NCBI GenBank assembly: GCA_007131845.1 | Contig: SLPT01000194.1 | Span: 1 to 5,181, forward strand | Source: Desulfobacteraceae bacterium | GTDB taxonomy: Bacteria > Desulfobacterota > Desulfobacteria > Desulfobacterales > Desulfosalsimonadaceae | Length of the DNA: 5,181 bases | Direction: 5' to 3' | Shown: positions 4,588 through 5,181 of the stretch, piece by piece | How positions within the stretch are numbered: position 1 is the first letter of the stretch | Layout: each line of letters begins with the position of its first letter | Notes under the pieces: generated by a model | Seen by the model: the letters and a program-made list of their open reading frames with translations, nothing else | The model's database searches: none | Told to the model about the DNA's origin: nothing | Made by a program: the position numbers and the translations under genes

Positions 4588-5181
4588 ATGAAAACGGACT
4601 TTTCCGACATTTCCGACAACTGCCGCTATGAAATCCGGACACCGGAGCCTGCGAACGTGCTGATCTGTCTGCGGGGCGACCTGGTGCTCCATACGGCCCC
4701 GAAATGTCTGAAGAAAATCCGTGTGGATCTGAAAAAAGGGCTGCCCGGCCTGGAAAAAGCGATCATCGATATTTCCGGTATCGATCGGCTGGATGACTAC
4801 GGGGCCATGGTCCTGTCCGAAATCCTGGATCTGACGGCCCTGCCCCCCGACAGGACGGAGATAGCCGGCGCGAAAGAAGACCACCGAAAAATACTGGATA
4901 TGACCGACTTCGACCGGAATACCCTGTGCCCGCTTTCGCCGCCGCCCGCCCCGAACCTGGTGATCGTGACCGGGGAAACCGTCATCAATGCATATTACGG
5001 TTTTATGCATTTCATATCGTTTATCGGGGCCGTAGCCGTTTCCATCGCTCGCACGATCCGGCGTCCGCGTTCCATCCGGCCGGGAGACATTGTGGTGCAC
5101 ATGAAAACCACTGGGGTTGACGCCCTACCCGTGGTAGGGCTTATCAGCCTCATGCTCGGGCTCATCATCGCCTTTATCTCC
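4588..5181 (+). CDS. mlaE: MlaE/YrbE-family lipid ABC transporter permease with N-terminal STAS domain (3' truncated by window)
   Basis: The frame is open from the ATG at 4588 to the right edge (198 codons seen). Residues 1 to about 120 resemble a STAS (MlaB-like) domain: a beta-rich start with VLICLRGDL (24-32), then AIIDISGIDRLDDYGAMV (58-75), the usual beta-strand/switch-loop/helix. From about 130 the MlaE permease begins, with an amphipathic/TM start (YYGFMHFISFIGAVAV, 136-151), the family's basic stretch ARTIRRPRSIRPGD (154-167), and GVDALPVVGLISLMLGLIIAF (176-196, the MlaE signature). MlaE permeases work with an MlaF-type ATPase and an MCE-domain lipid-binding protein, typically encoded next, to move phospholipids between inner and outer membranes. 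Fusion of STAS to the permease replaces a separate MlaB. The usual Ser/Thr of the STAS switch loop is Asp70 here. No clear SD precedes the ATG; GTG 4528 and TTG 4552 are in-frame alternatives, with no stop back to 4507-4509. Confidence 0.9.
   Translation, partial: MKTDFSDISDNCRYEIRTPEPANVLICLRGDLVLHTAPKCLKKIRVDLKKGLPGLEKAIIDISGIDRLDDYGAMVLSEILDLTALPPDRTEIAGAKEDHRKILDMTDFDRNTLCPLSPPPAPNLVIVTGETVINAYYGFMHFISFIGAVAVSIARTIRRPRSIRPGDIVVHMKTTGVDALPVVGLISLMLGLIIAFIS

Noticed and set aside
4501..5100. 199-residue minus-strand open frame at the right end
   Set aside because: It lies opposite the STAS-MlaE coding region, whose MlaE signature is unmistakable. The antisense translation is compositionally odd.
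5122..5140. Perfect 8-bp hairpin GCCCTACC/GGTAGGGC inside the mlaE gene
   Set aside because: The bases encode the conserved Ala-Leu-Pro-Val-Val-Gly of the MlaE signature, and no T-run follows. The palindrome is best explained by the coding sequence.

Overview
The window looks like a piece of a chromosome from a Gram-negative, probably deltaproteobacterial (Desulfobacterota, Desulfobacterales-like) organism. This is an inference. It rests on a moderately GC-rich coding style, an MlaE-type outer-membrane lipid transport permease fused to a STAS domain, QueH in place of QueG, and an intergenic palindromic repeat of a type I recall from Desulfobacterales genomes. No marker gene in the window settles the taxonomy.

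Layout. Positions 1-60 hold a perfect 12-bp inverted repeat. A complete tRNA-Leu(UAA) with encoded CCA lies on the minus strand at 77-164. An AT-rich stretch of about 290 bp (165-453) carries a weak candidate promoter, a strong unclaimed Shine-Dalgarno/ATG pair and a possibly frameshifted small reading frame. A plus-strand gene series follows: maf (454-1062, nucleotide pyrophosphatase), yggS (1265-2065, PLP homeostasis protein), queH (2062-2604, epoxyqueuosine reductase) and a membrane M48 metalloprotease with C-terminal TPRs (2648-4477). After a short gap with a weak terminator-like hairpin, an mlaE-type permease gene with an N-terminal STAS domain starts at 4588 and runs off the right edge.

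How the genes relate. yggS and queH overlap by ATGA, so they are almost certainly one transcript, and the M48 gene follows queH after 43 bp. maf and yggS are now separated by about 200 bp, but this gap looks secondary. An 11-bp direct repeat brackets a palindromic element of about 147 bp. Removing the element plus one repeat copy lets the maf frame run on to a TGA that overlaps the yggS ATG as ATGA. The operon was therefore probably maf-yggS-queH, all translationally coupled, before a small MITE-like element landed at the maf 3' end and supplied a new stop codon. The genes are housekeeping functions (nucleotide sanitation, PLP homeostasis, tRNA modification, membrane proteolysis) and do not form one obvious pathway.

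The most interesting observations are the reconstructed insertion at the maf/yggS junction, an in-frame 12-bp minisatellite inside yggS that adds a repeated four-residue loop to an otherwise conserved enzyme fold, and the predicted topology of the M48-TPR protein (protease site in the cytoplasm, TPRs in the periplasm). I see no CRISPR array, prophage, transposase gene or evident novel defence system.
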